Positions 63,982 to 64,000 of a stretch of DNA of 64,000 bases are shown here, piece by piece. Origin of the DNA: an uncultured Bacteroidota bacterium (lineage in GTDB: Bacteria; Bacteroidota; Bacteroidia; 2-12-FULL-35-15); NCBI GenBank assembly GCA_903847205.1, contig CAINDA010000024.1, positions 1-64,000 on the forward strand. The letters are read 5' to 3'. The position numbers and the translations under genes were made by a program. How positions within the stretch are numbered: position 1 is the stretch's first letter; the number at the start of each line of letters is the position of its first letter. The notes under the pieces were generated by a model, which did no database searches, was not told where the DNA came from, and saw only the letters and a program-made list of their open reading frames with translations.

Positions 63982-64000
63982 AAATTTATATTTTTTAAAT

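Overview
The window comes from a member of the Bacteroidota, probably an AT-rich free-living heterotroph. The support is: C-terminal type IX secretion (T9SS) sorting domains of both type A and type B on three large exported proteins; recurring TAnnTTTG promoter -7 boxes; typical Bacteroidota families (DUF5606, DUF4412, PadR plus PspC pair, M1 peptidase with a barrel-like tail, DUF4369-thioredoxin lipoproteins); and 2-oxoacid:ferredoxin oxidoreductase with a dicluster ferredoxin. Nothing in the window places it below class level with confidence. No rRNA, CRISPR array, prophage or insertion sequence was seen; one tRNA (Phe, GAA) is present.

Layout. 1-343: a 42-bp-period hairpin array in front of a SprB-like adhesin (344-5470). 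5.6-8.6 kb: a tandem-thioredoxin exported protein and uvrC. 8.9-12.2 kb: a five-PAS membrane histidine kinase. 12.2-16.1 kb (minus strand): PadR regulator, PspC-domain membrane protein, cupredoxin lipoprotein and an Omp85-like barrel. 16.5-20.1 kb: a T9SS-exported subtilase and a DUF5606 protein. 20.2-22.4 kb: two outer-membrane barrel proteins. 22.7-28.8 kb: a heavy-metal efflux operon (small exported protein, TolC-like, adaptor, CzcA-like RND pump) followed by a second, unrelated 42-bp-period hairpin array. 29.4-42 kb: ordinary housekeeping and envelope genes (DUF4412, yraN, gapA, a lipoprotein, lpxH, M1 peptidase, TlpA-like lipoprotein, gatB, nifU-like, a degenerate SGNH protein), then tRNA-Phe. 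43.3-55.5 kb: one gene for a 4066-residue repetitive secreted protein. 55.7-56.8 kb: two divergent paralogous single-domain response regulators. 56.8-58.1 kb: a decayed polytopic membrane protein gene. 58.2-64 kb: a YhbP-like flavin protein, an FNR-like regulator, a hemerythrin-like protein and the ferredoxin/korA/korB operon.

How the parts fit. Three very large T9SS clients (1708, 962 and 4066 residues) point to a surface-adhesion and degradation lifestyle. The czc-like operon exports metal ions across both membranes. The last 7 kb reads as a redox island: an FNR-type regulator with four suitably spaced cysteines, an FNR-like palindrome in front of it, a hemerythrin-like di-iron protein and oxygen-sensitive ferredoxin oxidoreductases, next to a membrane protein gene that has been lost.

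The most unusual observations are: the two independent 42-bp hairpin arrays, one with a compensatory stem change; the 7-module (about 2.03 kb) higher-order repeat inside the giant gene, and a separate domain nested inside one of its Ig-like modules; an SGNH-family lipoprotein that has lost Ser, Asn and His of its active site; a response regulator whose expected ATG is ACG; and the decayed membrane protein gene with at least six lesions. I did not find a clear-cut new defence or mobile system.
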